Assembly: GCA_947483645.1 (NCBI GenBank)
Contig: CANKLS010000001.1
Coordinates: 1 to 64,000 of the forward strand
Direction: 5' to 3'
Length of the DNA: 64,000 nt
Source of the DNA: Bradymonadales bacterium
GTDB taxonomy: Bacteria; Myxococcota; Bradymonadia; REDH01
Below the pieces are notes generated by a model. The model was given only the letters and a program-made list of their open reading frames with translations, was not told the DNA's origin and did not search any database. The position numbers and the translations under genes were made by a program. Below, piece by piece: positions 19,340 through 28,449 of the stretch. How positions within the stretch are numbered: position 1 is the stretch's first letter; each line of letters opens with the position of its first letter.

Positions 19340-20073
19340 GGGTGTGGCGGCCGGCGGTCTCCGAGCAGCGCGACCATCTCCGCTACGGCCGCCTGGAACC
19401 CGACGAAGAGGGCGCGCGCCACGATGGCGTGACCGATGTTGTACTCCTCAATCTCCACCACATCGAGGAGCGGGAAGATGTTCTCGTAGTGCAGACCGTG
19501 GCCCGCCGCGACCGTCAGGCCGAGGCTCTTCGCGAGCTGCGCGCCGCTGCGAAGACGGGCAACTTCGGCTGCCTGGTTCGTCGGCTTCGCCTCTGCAAAC
19601 GCGCCGGTGTGGAGTTCGATGATGGAGGCGCCGACCTGTTTTGAGAGCCGGATCTGCTCCTCGGAGGCTTCAATAAAAAGCGAAAGTTCGATACCGCTCC
19701 TTGCGCAGGCCGCCGCGAAATCGGCGATGGCGTCGGCGCGCGGCTGGAGGTCCAGTCCGCCCTCGGTCGTCCGCTCCTCGCGCCGCTCGGGCACCAGCGT
19801 CACGGTGTCTGGGCGCACCTCGAGAGCGATGGCGATCATCTCGTCGGTGAGGCCCATCTCGAGGTTGAGCGGGCAGGTAACTACCTCGCGCAGGAGCCGC
19901 ACATCGCGGTCCTGGATATGGCGACGGTCTTCGCGCAGGTGGACGGTGATCTGGTCGGCGCCGCCGAGCTGCGCCAGCTGCGCGCCAAACAAAGGCTCAG
20001 GGTAGAGCGTCCCTCGCGCCTGCCGAAGGGTCGCGATGTGATCGATGTTTACGCCGAGGCGGGGCCGGTGCAT
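19318..20073 (-). CDS. pdxJ: Pyridoxine 5'-phosphate synthase
   Basis: The 251-aa TIM-barrel enzyme condenses deoxyxylulose-5-phosphate with aminoacetone phosphate to make pyridoxine-5-phosphate. The N-terminal LGVNIDHIATLRQARGT is diagnostic, with ITVHLREDRRHI, TLVPERREERTTEGGL, ELHTGAFA, AAGHGLHYENI and EYNIGHAIVARALF following. The length is normal. The ATG is one base after the glmM stop, so the two are coupled. It sits between glmM and the chimeric envelope gene. glmM-pdxJ linkage is common in deltaproteobacteria. Confidence 0.96.
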   Translation of the reverse strand: MHRPRLGVNIDHIATLRQARGTLYPEPLFGAQLAQLGGADQITVHLREDRRHIQDRDVRLLREVVTCPLNLEMGLTDEMIAIALEVRPDTVTLVPERREERTTEGGLDLQPRADAIADFAAACARSGIELSLFIEASEEQIRLSKQVGASIIELHTGAFAEAKPTNQAAEVARLRSGAQLAKSLGLTVAAGHGLHYENIFPLLDVVEIEEYNIGHAIVARALFVGFQAAVAEMVALLGDRRPPHPWRPSTR

Positions 20074-20074
20074 A

Positions 20075-21430
20075 TCAGACTCCGAAATCCTTCGAGATCG
20101 CCGCAACGACCTCCTGGGCAAAGGTGCCGATGATGGCCTCGTCGGGCCCTTCAATCATGACCCGAATCTTGGCCTCGGTGCCGGAGTAGCGAACGAGGAT
20201 GCGCCCGTCCTTCCCGAGCTTCGTCTCGACATCTGCCATCGCGGCAGAGGCGAGCGGCAGACTTGCGAGCGGCCGCTTCTCCGGGACCTTGAGGTTCAGG
20301 AGCACCTGCGGGAGCCGCTGCATCACCTGCGCCAGCTCACTGAGCGGGCGCTGTCGTCCTTGCATCACGTTGAGCACCTGGAGCGCCGCCACGAGGCCGT
20401 CGCCCGTGGTCGCATGGTCGAGGAAGACGAGATGGCCCGACTGCTCACCGCCGAAGTTGAAGCCCCCTTCGCGCATCCGTTGCACCACATAGCGGTCGCC
20501 GACCGCGGTGCGCTCGAGCCGGATGCCGGCGCGCGAAAGTGCATGCTCCAAGCCGAGGTTCGACATGACGGTGGCGACGACCGTATCGCCGCGAAGCAGC
20601 CCGTGCTCCTTGAGGTCGAGCGCCGCGAGCGCCATCACGGCATCTCCATCGACGACATCTCCGCGCTCATCGATAAGGATGAGCCGGTCGGCGTCTCCAT
20701 CGAGCGCGATGCCGAGGTGTGCGCCGTGCGCCTTGACCGCCGCGGCCGCCTGTTCAGGGTGGAGCGAGCCGCACCCATCATTGATGTTGGTGCCGTCGGG
20801 GTTCACACCGATGGCGAAGACGGTGGCACCGAGCTCGGCGAGGAGCGTCGGCGCAGCGCGGTAGGCGGCACCGTTGGCGCAGTCCACCACAATGCGGAGC
20901 CCCGAGAGGTCATACTCGGCGCGGAGCATGGTCTTGAGGTGGGTGACGTAACGGCCCATTGCGTCGTCGACCCGCTTCGCGCGGCCGAGGTCGCGTCCAC
21001 GCGCAACCTTCATCGCAGCCGGGCTATCCATCATGCGTTCGAGGTCCATCTCGACCTCGTCCGGCAGCTTGAAGCCGTCGTGTCCGAAGACCTTGAGGCC
21101 GTTGTCTTCAAAAGAGTTGTGCGACGCGCTGAGCACGATGCCGGCATCTGCGCGCATCGAGGTGGTGAGGAAGGCGATGCCGGGCGTGGGGAGCGGGCCC
21201 AAGAGGATGACATCGGCACCCGTGCTGGTGATGCCGGCCAAGAGTGCCGCTTCGAACATGTAACCCGACAGGCGGGTATCTTTGCCGACCAGAATCTTGG
21301 CGCGATGGCCGGCCCGGTTGAAGCGGGTCGCCACCGCGCGACCCAGCGCCAAGGCCGTTTCCACAGTCATGGGAGCGGCGTTCGCCGTGCCCCGGATACC
21401 GTCGGTTCCGAAGTACCTTCGCTCACTCAT
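20075..21430 (-). CDS. glmM: Phosphoglucosamine mutase
   Basis: The 451-aa enzyme converts glucosamine-6-phosphate to glucosamine-1-phosphate for UDP-GlcNAc and peptidoglycan synthesis. It opens with RRYFGTDGIRGTAN. The phosphoserine loop is LSASHNSFEDNG with S103 as the likely phosphorylated residue; the usual Pro after ASHN is Ser here. The metal loop is ALDGDADRLI, the sugar loop FGGEQSGHLVF, and the phosphate-binding loop RYSGTEAKIRVM. It completes the cdaA-cdaR-glmM cassette, in which GlmM can inhibit CdaA in Gram-positives. A 60-base gap separates it from cdaR. Confidence 0.96.
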   Translation of the reverse strand: MSERRYFGTDGIRGTANAAPMTVETALALGRAVATRFNRAGHRAKILVGKDTRLSGYMFEAALLAGITSTGADVILLGPLPTPGIAFLTTSMRADAGIVLSASHNSFEDNGLKVFGHDGFKLPDEVEMDLERMMDSPAAMKVARGRDLGRAKRVDDAMGRYVTHLKTMLRAEYDLSGLRIVVDCANGAAYRAAPTLLAELGATVFAIGVNPDGTNINDGCGSLHPEQAAAAVKAHGAHLGIALDGDADRLILIDERGDVVDGDAVMALAALDLKEHGLLRGDTVVATVMSNLGLEHALSRAGIRLERTAVGDRYVVQRMREGGFNFGGEQSGHLVFLDHATTGDGLVAALQVLNVMQGRQRPLSELAQVMQRLPQVLLNLKVPEKRPLASLPLASAAMADVETKLGKDGRILVRYSGTEAKIRVMIEGPDEAIIGTFAQEVVAAISKDFGV

Positions 21431-21490
21431 GGTCTGATCTCCAGTCTTACACTTTGGCCCAGAAACAGGCTCGTCCGAGGTAGTATTGCA

Positions 21491-22408
21491 TCAGCGGAGC
21501 GTCAACTTGAGCGTCTCCGGCGTTAGCCGCTGCACCTCGACCTCGTCCGGCAGATTGAGCAGCTTTGGCGTCACGGCGTAGGTCCCCGGAAGCTGGCTTG
21601 GTAGCGCGAGCAGATCGACGGTCGCAAAGAGCGCAGCGGCATCGAGTTCGTCGAGCACGGCGCGCGGGCCGCGCAGCCGAACCTGCAGGCTCTTGCGGTC
21701 GAGAGAGGCGCGCTCGGCATGCGGTCCGAGGAGTTGGACCGCCACCTTGGAGAGCGAGCGAGAGCCGACAGCGCTGTCGATGCCGATCGCCACATCGACG
21801 CCATCGGAGGGTAGCACGACGAAGGGAATCTCGGTGGTGAACCGGGCGCGGACGCTGAAGTCTTCTTCGCGCCCCTCTACATCGATGGCCTCTGTGGTCA
21901 CGCTCGAGAGCGAGGCAAAGACCGACTGCGGCCCCCTGACCTGAATCTTGTCGGGGATGGGCCGGAGCGAGGTGACCTGATGACCTGTCGCAGGCGTCCC
22001 CTTGGACTCGACCCGAACGGGAAGGTTCTTGGTCACGAGGTTCTCGATCCGCAGGTCGAACGAGGCGGGGGAGATGGAGAGCGCCTTTACCCCGCGCGGT
22101 AACGGCAGGTCTGCGTCGGAGAGACCGAAACGACCCTTGCCCGACGCGGGGAGCGTGAGATGGATGACCCGTCGCGAGGCATCTCCAAGGCTTGAGAAGC
22201 CGCCGGGTGTGGCAGCGAGGCGGACGCGGATCTCGGGGGGTTGGCCAACGAGGACCTGGCTTTCGCCAATGCCGTCGACAGCGACCGAAAAGGTGAGTTC
22301 GCGCTCGTAGGTACGGCCCGCCATGACGATGCCGTAGACCAGCGTCGTGAGGAGGAGGGCGAAGAGCTTGAGGCGGAAGTTGTCCGTGAACCAGCGTGGC
22401 AGCTTCAT
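21491..22408 (-). CDS. cdaR: CdaR (YbbR-domain regulator of diadenylate cyclase)
   Basis: The 305-aa membrane-anchored protein has an N-terminal helix (NFRLKLFALLLTTLVYGIVM, about 10-29), then extracytoplasmic YbbR repeats (for example LPVRVESKGTPATGHQVTSLRPIPDKIQVRGP and KVAVQLLGPHAERASLD). In Firmicutes CdaR binds CdaA and tunes c-di-AMP production. The start overlaps the cdaA stop (ATGA), supporting a shared complex. About three YbbR repeats are visible, fewer than in Bacillus. Confidence 0.85.
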   Translation of the reverse strand: MKLPRWFTDNFRLKLFALLLTTLVYGIVMAGRTYERELTFSVAVDGIGESQVLVGQPPEIRVRLAATPGGFSSLGDASRRVIHLTLPASGKGRFGLSDADLPLPRGVKALSISPASFDLRIENLVTKNLPVRVESKGTPATGHQVTSLRPIPDKIQVRGPQSVFASLSSVTTEAIDVEGREEDFSVRARFTTEIPFVVLPSDGVDVAIGIDSAVGSRSLSKVAVQLLGPHAERASLDRKSLQVRLRGPRAVLDELDAAALFATVDLLALPSQLPGTYAVTPKLLNLPDEVEVQRLTPETLKLTLR

Positions 22409-23250
22409 GGTGCCTCCGCGGATGGCTGAATCTGCATGTTCTCCTCCGAGGGGAGCTCGGGGTCTGCGCCGCCCGGTGGGCGGTTGAGCAGCGCGATGAG
22501 CAGCTGGCGGAGCTCGGGCATGCTCAGCTCACGCGAGAGGTGGCCGCCCACCGCAACGGTGATGCGCTGGGTAGACTCGGAGACCACTAGCGCGACCGCG
22601 TCGAGCTCCTCGGTGACGCCGATCGCGGCGCGATGGCGGGTGCCCATTGTCCGGTCAACCTCGGCATTCGTCGTGAGCGGAAGGAAACAGGCCGCCGCGG
22701 CGATGCGGCCTCCACGCAGGACACAGGCGCCGTCGTGGAGCGGGCTGGCATACCCGGGATTGAAGATAGCGAAGAGCGCCTCCTTCGAGATCGTCGCATC
22801 CAGCGTTGTGCCCGACTCGGCGAGCGGCGAGAGGTCGGCATCGCGTTCGATGACAACGAGGCCTCCGATGCGGGCGTCGCGCAACATCGACACCGCCTTG
22901 AGCAGCTCCTCCACCCAGCCGAGCGCGCTGCGCTGCGACCTGCCGCCCAGCCACTTCGTCTCGACGACCCGCGAGAAGGCGCGCCGGATATCGTTCTGGA
23001 AGAGCACCACCGCGACCAGCACCAGCGCTCCGAAGAACTTGTCGAGGAGCCAGTGCAGCGTGGGCAGGCCGAGGTAGTCGTCCGATGAGAGGAAGTAGCC
23101 GAAAACGATGACCAGGAGGCCCGTCATCACCTGCACTGCGCGGGTGCCGCGGATGAGAAGCAGCAGCCGGTAGATGATGAGGAAGACCACCGCAAAGTCA
23201 ATGAGCCCCGTTGCGAGGTCTCGAATTTCGGTAGCGGAGAAGGCGGGCAT
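22405..23250 (-). CDS. cdaA: Diadenylate cyclase CdaA (c-di-AMP synthase)
   Basis: The 281-aa membrane enzyme joins two ATP into cyclic di-AMP. Three N-terminal helices are visible (about 16-33, 38-54, 70-86). The DAC domain follows with ISKEALFAIFNPGYASPLHDGA (catalytic DGA 173-175) and MGTRHRAAIG (RHR at 205-207), both needed for ATP binding and catalysis. The C-terminal tail is rich in Pro/Glu. Its partners CdaR and GlmM follow directly. c-di-AMP links potassium and turgor to wall synthesis in other bacteria, so a similar role is likely but unproven here. Confidence 0.94.
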   Translation of the reverse strand: MPAFSATEIRDLATGLIDFAVVFLIIYRLLLLIRGTRAVQVMTGLLVIVFGYFLSSDDYLGLPTLHWLLDKFFGALVLVAVVLFQNDIRRAFSRVVETKWLGGRSQRSALGWVEELLKAVSMLRDARIGGLVVIERDADLSPLAESGTTLDATISKEALFAIFNPGYASPLHDGACVLRGGRIAAAACFLPLTTNAEVDRTMGTRHRAAIGVTEELDAVALVVSESTQRITVAVGGHLSRELSMPELRQLLIALLNRPPGGADPELPSEENMQIQPSAEAP

Positions 23251-23316
23251 GCGGCGGGCTGGCTCGGAGTCGGTGGGGGTCGGTCGATGGTCGCCCGCTG
23301 CCGCACTCGGGCGAGA

Positions 23317-24168
23317 CTACTCTGCTTGCGGCCGCAGGTGAAGAAGCGTGCGCCGCATCGCGACGGCTGCCGCGACATGGTGGGTGCGGAGCACAGCAGC
23401 TCCGGCCAGCGTGGCGAGCAGATGGGCCGCGGTGGTGGCATGCTCGAGGGCTTCGGGCTCGGTCCCGGCGATGGCGCGGAGCATCGACTTGCGGCTGACC
23501 CCGACGAGCAGCGGGCGCGGCAGGCGGCAGAGCTCGGGGAGTGCGGCGAAGAGCTCGACGTTGTGGTGGAGCAGCTTGCCGAAGCCGAAGCCTGGGTCGA
23601 GCATGACCGCGTCGCTCGGAATGCCCGCGCCGGAGGCATCCCGGAGCCTGTCGCAGAGCGCCTGCGCCACCTCGCGGGTCACCGATTCGTAGTGCGCGCG
23701 CTGCTGCATCTCGGCTGGTCGGCCGGTGGTGTGCATGGCCACAAAGCCCAGCCCCGTGTCGCGGACGACCTTCAGCATCTTGGGGTCGAAGAGGCCGCCC
23801 GAGATGTCGTTGATGATGTCTGCGCCCTCGGCGGCTGCAGCGGCGGCGACCGCGGCCTTGGTGGTATCGATCGATATCAGCGCGCCGGTCTGTCTGCGGA
23901 GCTGCCGAAGGACGGGCAGCAGCCGTTCGAGCTCCTCGGCCTCCGACACGGCTGGGGCGCCGGGCCGTGTGCTTTCGGCGCCGAGGTCGATGATCTCGGC
24001 ACCTTCCTCGGCGGCGACGCAGGCCTGTGACACGGCGGCATCAAATGAATCGAAGCGCCCGCCATCGGAGAAGGAGTCGGGGGTGAGGTTGATGACCGCC
24101 ATGATGGCTGGACGCCCGGTGACGCCGTGGAGCGTCCCTCTACGGTGGCGCCAACGCCACGGCTGCAT
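23317..24168 (-). CDS. folP: Dihydropteroate synthase
   Basis: The 283-aa TIM-barrel enzyme condenses 6-hydroxymethyl-dihydropterin pyrophosphate with p-aminobenzoate in folate synthesis. Motifs are IMAVINLTPDSFSDGG, IIDLGAESTRPGA, ISIDTTKAAVA, IINDISGG, MLDPGFGFGKL and LLVGVSRKSML. It shares TGATG with the end of ftsH, so translation is coupled. A 66-base gap separates it from cdaA. ftsH-folP linkage is widespread. Confidence 0.95.
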   Translation of the reverse strand: MQPWRWRHRRGTLHGVTGRPAIMAVINLTPDSFSDGGRFDSFDAAVSQACVAAEEGAEIIDLGAESTRPGAPAVSEAEELERLLPVLRQLRRQTGALISIDTTKAAVAAAAAAEGADIINDISGGLFDPKMLKVVRDTGLGFVAMHTTGRPAEMQQRAHYESVTREVAQALCDRLRDASGAGIPSDAVMLDPGFGFGKLLHHNVELFAALPELCRLPRPLLVGVSRKSMLRAIAGTEPEALEHATTAAHLLATLAGAAVLRTHHVAAAVAMRRTLLHLRPQAE

Positions 24169-26174
24169 CAGGCTTCGCCGCTCGCCGGGCGGAGGGCTGC
24201 CGCCTCTGCGGTGCGACCGCCGGCACCATCCTTCGTGTGGAAGGCGGTTGCGGGCTGCGCGGCCTTGGCTGCCGCGCGGGCTGCCTCGCGGTTCTTCCGC
24301 ACCTGCTCGATGTTGCCGTGAACGACTGCGTTGACCTCGTCGCCGTCGATGGACTCGAACTCGAGCAGCGCCTCTGCGATTCCGATGAGCATTGCCTTGT
24401 TGTCTTCGAGGATCTGCCGCGCGTCGGCGTAGCGCCCCTGCAGGAGCTTGCGCACCTCCTCGTCCACCTCGATTGCGGTCTTCTCCGAGTAGGAGCGGCC
24501 GGCACGGTTATAGTCGCGCCCAAGGAAGACCTCTTCTCCGCCATCACCGAGGTGCTGCGGTCCGATCTTGTCGCTCATACCCCACTCGCAGACCATCTTG
24601 CGGGCGATGCCGGTCGCATGCTCGAGGTCTTGACCGGCACCCGTGGTGATCTGTCCGAAGACAATCTCCTCTGCGGCGCGGCCGCCCATGGCGATGGCGA
24701 TGCGGTTGAGCGCCCAGTCCTTGCTCACATTGAGACGGTCCTCGATGGGGAGCTGCTGGGTGACGCCGAGCGCGCGGCCGCGGGGGATGATGGTGACCTT
24801 GTGGAGGGGGTCGACGTCGCGTCCCTGCGGAAGCATGATTGCGACGAGCGCGTGGCCGGCCTCGTGGTAGGCGGTGACCTTCTTGTCCCGATCGCTGATG
24901 ATGGCGGAGCGACGCTCGGCACCCATCATGACCTTGTCCTTGGCATCTTCGAAGTCGACCATCTCGAGACGGTCCTGGCCCTTGCGTGCTGCGATCAGGG
25001 CAGCCTCGTTGACGAGGTTCTCCAGGTCTGCGCCGGCGAAGCCGGGCGTGCCCTTGGCGATGGTGTTGATGTCCACGTTGGGGGCCAGCGGCGTCTTGCG
25101 GGTGTGGACCTTGAGGATGCCTTCGCGGCCGAGGCAATCGGGACGAGGAACCACGACGCGACGGTCGAACCGGCCGGGCCGGAGCAGCGCGGGGTCGAGG
25201 ACATCGGGCCGGTTGGTGGCCGCGATGAGGATGACACCCTCGCTCGACTCAAAGCCATCCATCTCGACCAGGAGCTGGTTGAGGGTCTGCTCGCGCTCGT
25301 CGTGACCGCCGCCCATGCCGGCGCCGCGGTGGCGACCGACAGCGTCAATCTCGTCGATGAAGATGATGCAGGGCGCCTGCTTCTTGCCCTGCTCGAAGAG
25401 GTCACGGACACGGCTCGCGCCGACGCCGACGAACATCTCGACAAAGTCGGAGCCCGAGATGGTAAAAAAGGGCACGCCTGCCTCCCCCGCGACGCCGCGC
25501 GCCAGCAGCGTCTTTCCCGTGCCCGGGGGGCCCATCAGCAGCACGCCCTTGGGGATTCGGCCGCCGAGGCGGGTGAACTTCTTGGGATCGCGCAGGAACT
25601 CGACAATCTCCTGAAGCTCCTGCTTGGCCTCTTCGACGCCCGAGATGTCTTCGAAGGTTACCTTGTTGTTCGACTCATTCAGCAGGCGGGCCTTCGACTT
25701 GCCGAAGCTCATCGCCTTGCCACCGCCCTGCATCTGGCGCATGAAGAAGTAAAAGATGGCGAAGATAAAAATCATCGGGAGCAGCGCGCTCAGGATGGGG
25801 CCCCACATGCTGGGCTCCTCACGCTTGAAGCGGAATTCGGTGGCCTTGGCAGACATGAGATCCTGCATGTCGTCGGTCACGCGGCCCATCGTCTCAAAGG
25901 CTGTCATCTTCTTGAGGCCGAGGGCCTCGGACTTCTCGGGCTTGATCTTGCCCTCAATCTTGCCGTTGTCGTGGATGACCACATCGCTGACGGCACCCAT
26001 CTCCACCGCCTTGCGGAAGGTCGAGAAGGGGATCTCGCTGTTCGGCTTCGTATCCGCGGTGATCAGTTGCACCACGAGGATCGCTACCGCGACGAGAACT
26101 GCCCAAAGAAAAACGGAACGCTGCGCTTGCTTCACGCGAATCTCCCAGTCGGTGTCTGGTAACGCCGCTGCCAC
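24168..26174 (-). CDS. ftsH: ATP-dependent zinc metalloprotease FtsH
   Basis: The 668-aa membrane AAA+ protease degrades misfolded and regulatory proteins. Two helices anchor it (about 21-38 and 125-145) around a short periplasmic domain. Walker A is GPPGTGKT (215-222), Walker [12 protein letters not shown] (about 270-280), and the second region of homology contains [21 protein letters not shown]. The zinc site is HEAGH (437-441), with the distal acidic ligand in [10 protein letters not shown]. The C-terminal tail is Ala-rich. In E. coli FtsH degrades LpxC; the target here is unknown. The start is GTG, with weak ribosome-binding sequence. Confidence 0.96.
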   Translation of the reverse strand: MAAALPDTDWEIRVKQAQRSVFLWAVLVAVAILVVQLITADTKPNSEIPFSTFRKAVEMGAVSDVVIHDNGKIEGKIKPEKSEALGLKKMTAFETMGRVTDDMQDLMSAKATEFRFKREEPSMWGPILSALLPMIFIFAIFYFFMRQMQGGGKAMSFGKSKARLLNESNNKVTFEDISGVEEAKQELQEIVEFLRDPKKFTRLGGRIPKGVLLMGPPGTGKTLLARGVAGEAGVPFFTISGSDFVEMFVGVGASRVRDLFEQGKKQAPCIIFIDEIDAVGRHRGAGMGGGHDEREQTLNQLLVEMDGFESSEGVILIAATNRPDVLDPALLRPGRFDRRVVVPRPDCLGREGILKVHTRKTPLAPNVDINTIAKGTPGFAGADLENLVNEAALIAARKGQDRLEMVDFEDAKDKVMMGAERRSAIISDRDKKVTAYHEAGHALVAIMLPQGRDVDPLHKVTIIPRGRALGVTQQLPIEDRLNVSKDWALNRIAIAMGGRAAEEIVFGQITTGAGQDLEHATGIARKMVCEWGMSDKIGPQHLGDGGEEVFLGRDYNRAGRSYSEKTAIEVDEEVRKLLQGRYADARQILEDNKAMLIGIAEALLEFESIDGDEVNAVVHGNIEQVRKNREAARAAAKAAQPATAFHTKDGAGGRTAEAAALRPASGEA

Positions 26175-26262
26175 GATCCCATCGTGCTAACGTCGCCCAC
26201 GGAGTCATCGGTAGGCGCGGCGCATGTTCGCTGCAACCACTCTGGCCACAATGTTTGCCGGT

Positions 26263-27207
26263 TCAGGCCGATTGTTCGGGGCTGGACCATTCGATCCAGT
26301 CACGGCTGGCCCGCACCGACAGCCCTTCGCCATGGAGTTCGAAGGTGCCGGGTCGGGCCGCGCGGGCCACCAGGCTCCGCACAAAGGCTGCGCTAGGCCG
26401 GCCATAGGGAGAGCGTCGGAGCGCCGCGCGGAGCAGCGCCGCGGCCAACGGCGCGGGGCTGCCGGTGAGCGTTGCGCGTGGGAGCTTCCAGCCGCGCGGC
26501 GTGGGCTGCATCACCTCGTCCAACCGCGCTGCGAGCAGCTGATGGAGCAGCCTGCGCTCCTCGGCGACCAGTGCCATGGAGCGGGCGAGAGGGCCCGTCG
26601 AGGCCTCCTCAAGCCAGGGCCGGATGACAGCGTGACGGAGCCGGTTCCGGTCGAAGGAGAGGTCGTCGTTGCTTGGGTCGTTGGCAAAGGGGAGGGCGCG
26701 CCGCGCGGCCTCGGCCTCGACCTCTTCGCGCCAGAGGTGGAGCATGGGTCGGAGGACGGGGTGGCCCCGTCGCTTCAGCAGAGGTCGCGGCCCTGCGAGC
26801 CCGCCGAGTCCTGCACCCTGCTGAAGCCGGAGGAGGAGGGTCTCGAGCCGGTCGTTGGCATGGTGGCCCGTTGCCAGGGTCCAGCCTGCGGGGGTGTTGT
26901 CGAGCAGCGCGCGGTAGCGGGCCGCCCGTGCCGCTCCTTCGAGGCCGGCCCGGTGAGCGCGGAGGGAGGCGGGGTCGAGGTGGACCACCTGCAGCGGGAG
27001 CGCATGCTGCGCCGCCCATCGTCGCACCAGCGCCTCGTCGGAGACCGCGTCGGGGCGCAGGTGGTGGTTCACATGGACGAGCCGGAGGCGCGCTCCGCAA
27101 GCCTGCCGTGCGAGGTCGGAGAGCAGCATCGAATCGCAGCCGCCGGAGCAGGCGACGACCACCCCCTCCCGCTTCGCGAGTGCGCGCCGGACCCGCTCGA
27201 ACTTCAC
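26263..27207 (-). CDS. tilS: tRNA(Ile)-lysidine synthase
   Basis: The 314-aa enzyme modifies the CAU anticodon of tRNA-Ile with lysine. The N-terminal PP-loop is SGGCDS (21-26), with LVHVNHHLRPDA and ATGHHANDRLETLLLRLQQGAGLGGLAG, and the family sequence NDPSNDDLSFDRNRLRH. It is shorter than E. coli TilS, lacking most of the C-terminal domains, as in several other phyla. It overlaps the preceding gene by ATGA and lies 88 bases before ftsH, the usual neighbour. Confidence 0.92.
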   Translation of the reverse strand: MKFERVRRALAKREGVVVACSGGCDSMLLSDLARQACGARLRLVHVNHHLRPDAVSDEALVRRWAAQHALPLQVVHLDPASLRAHRAGLEGAARAARYRALLDNTPAGWTLATGHHANDRLETLLLRLQQGAGLGGLAGPRPLLKRRGHPVLRPMLHLWREEVEAEAARRALPFANDPSNDDLSFDRNRLRHAVIRPWLEEASTGPLARSMALVAEERRLLHQLLAARLDEVMQPTPRGWKLPRATLTGSPAPLAAALLRAALRRSPYGRPSAAFVRSLVARAARPGTFELHGEGLSVRASRDWIEWSSPEQSA

Positions 27208-27977
27208 CGTCGGTCTGGGGTGGAGAGCTGTTCCGACTTGCGCGTGATGCGAGGCTTAAGGCCGCCAATCCCCTCAAGCCGGTCCCAGACCTCGTGCCAC
27301 TCGGCGATGCGATCGGCGCCGATCAGCAGCACGCCATCTCCATCAGGCGATGCCGTGGAGAGCATCCCCTGGATGCGCCCCTGCCGGTCGATGAGCGGAT
27401 AGCCCCGCATGAGGCTCGTTGAGGCGCGTCCGTAGTAGCGGAGCTCTTCGGGCTGCGGGTCGCCCATGACGACCGCAACGGAGCCCGGCGTAGCGCCTGG
27501 AGCGACGGGGGCTACGGAGTAGAAGACAGGGTCGGAGGGAGGCACAGTGGCGACCGTCGCAGGCGCCGCCTCGATGGGAAGCGGTGCCTCGCTGGTGAGC
27601 TCGACGAGGTCATAGAGCAGGGTGCCGTGCGCTGCCGAGACGGGCCGCCAACTCCCGCCGATCCAGACCTCGATGGTGCGAGCGCGGGCGACGAGGGTGA
27701 AGGGGGTGATGAGCCGGCCGGCCGTCTCGCCAGGCAGCTGCATCCAGACCGCAACGCCATCGATGATGAGCTCCTTGGGGCGGCTCCCGCGCGGGAGCGG
27801 CTCGACGACTCGAACCGGAAAGCATCGCGTTACGAGGGCTGCCACGAGGGCCTCGGCTTCCTCGGAGGTCCAGGCGCGCGGCAGTTCGGAGGTCTTCAGG
27901 GTAACCGGGTTTTCGGCCTGAAGCGCAGGTGCGCCGAAGAGCACGGCGATCGCGATGGCGCCAGCGGCGATGCGCAT
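27204..27977 (-). CDS. Secreted protein of unknown function
   Basis: The 257-aa protein begins with a signal peptide (MRIAAGAIAIAVLFGAPALQA). The mature part has no domain I can name. It contains several beta strands and a segment (YPLIDRQGRIQGMLSTAS) that resembles the substrate side of trypsin-like or PDZ-protease folds, but no catalytic triad is visible. An ATG five codons upstream is also possible. It lies between the glutaredoxin gene and tilS, overlapping tilS by four bases, so it shares their transcript. Confidence 0.6.
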   Translation of the reverse strand: MRIAAGAIAIAVLFGAPALQAENPVTLKTSELPRAWTSEEAEALVAALVTRCFPVRVVEPLPRGSRPKELIIDGVAVWMQLPGETAGRLITPFTLVARARTIEVWIGGSWRPVSAAHGTLLYDLVELTSEAPLPIEAAPATVATVPPSDPVFYSVAPVAPGATPGSVAVVMGDPQPEELRYYGRASTSLMRGYPLIDRQGRIQGMLSTASPDGDGVLLIGADRIAEWHEVWDRLEGIGGLKPRITRKSEQLSTPDRR

Positions 27978-28000
27978 CGAGGGGCCGCGCACGGAGCGGC

Positions 28001-28297
28001 TCAGGCGCGGTCGGTGCGTTGGATGCCCGCAGCGTCGAGCAGCGGCTGCAGCCCGCCCGCCTTCTGGAGCGCGTCCAGATCGGTGAAGCCGCCGATGGAG
28101 GCGGTGCCGATGAAGATTTGGGGCACGGTCATGAGGCCCGTCCGCGCGACGAGGGCCTTGCGCGCCTCGTCGTTGCCCGTCAGGTTGACCTCCTCAAAGG
28201 GGAGACGGAGCGAAGTGAGCAGCCGCTTCGCCGAGGTGCAGAAGGGGCAGTAGTTGGTGCTGTAGACGGTGATGCCGTCGGGTGCGGGGGCGATCAT
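28001..28297 (-). CDS. Glutaredoxin (GrxC-like)
   Basis: The 98-aa thiol-disulfide oxidoreductase is dithiol class: C17-P-F-C20 in YSTNYCPFCTSAKRLL (Phe instead of the common Tyr). TVPQIFIG supplies the cis-proline and GGFTDLDAL the glutathione-binding GG. GGAGG lies six bases before the ATG. It heads the long minus-strand cluster and diverges from xseA. Confidence 0.9.
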   Translation of the reverse strand: MIAPAPDGITVYSTNYCPFCTSAKRLLTSLRLPFEEVNLTGNDEARKALVARTGLMTVPQIFIGTASIGGFTDLDALQKAGGLQPLLDAAGIQRTDRA

Positions 28298-28449
28298 GGC
28301 AATCCTCCAGAGTGCGTTGCCAGAGCGGGTTAGAGCGCGGCCCCGCGCTGCGCAAGGAAGAGGCGTTGTGGGCTCGGGCAGGCCCGCGCGCATGCCGCTT
28401 GAAACTCTCTGCTTGATGCTCCAAGATGGGCGAGAGTAGGGCAGGGGCA

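Noticed and set aside
20045..21526. A 493-codon open frame antisense to glmM
   Set aside because: GlmM motifs are complete on the opposite strand, and the antisense product has no known feature.
24237..26162. A 641-codon open frame antisense to ftsH
   Set aside because: FtsH is complete with all catalytic motifs; the antisense frame exists only because GC-rich codons rarely form stops.
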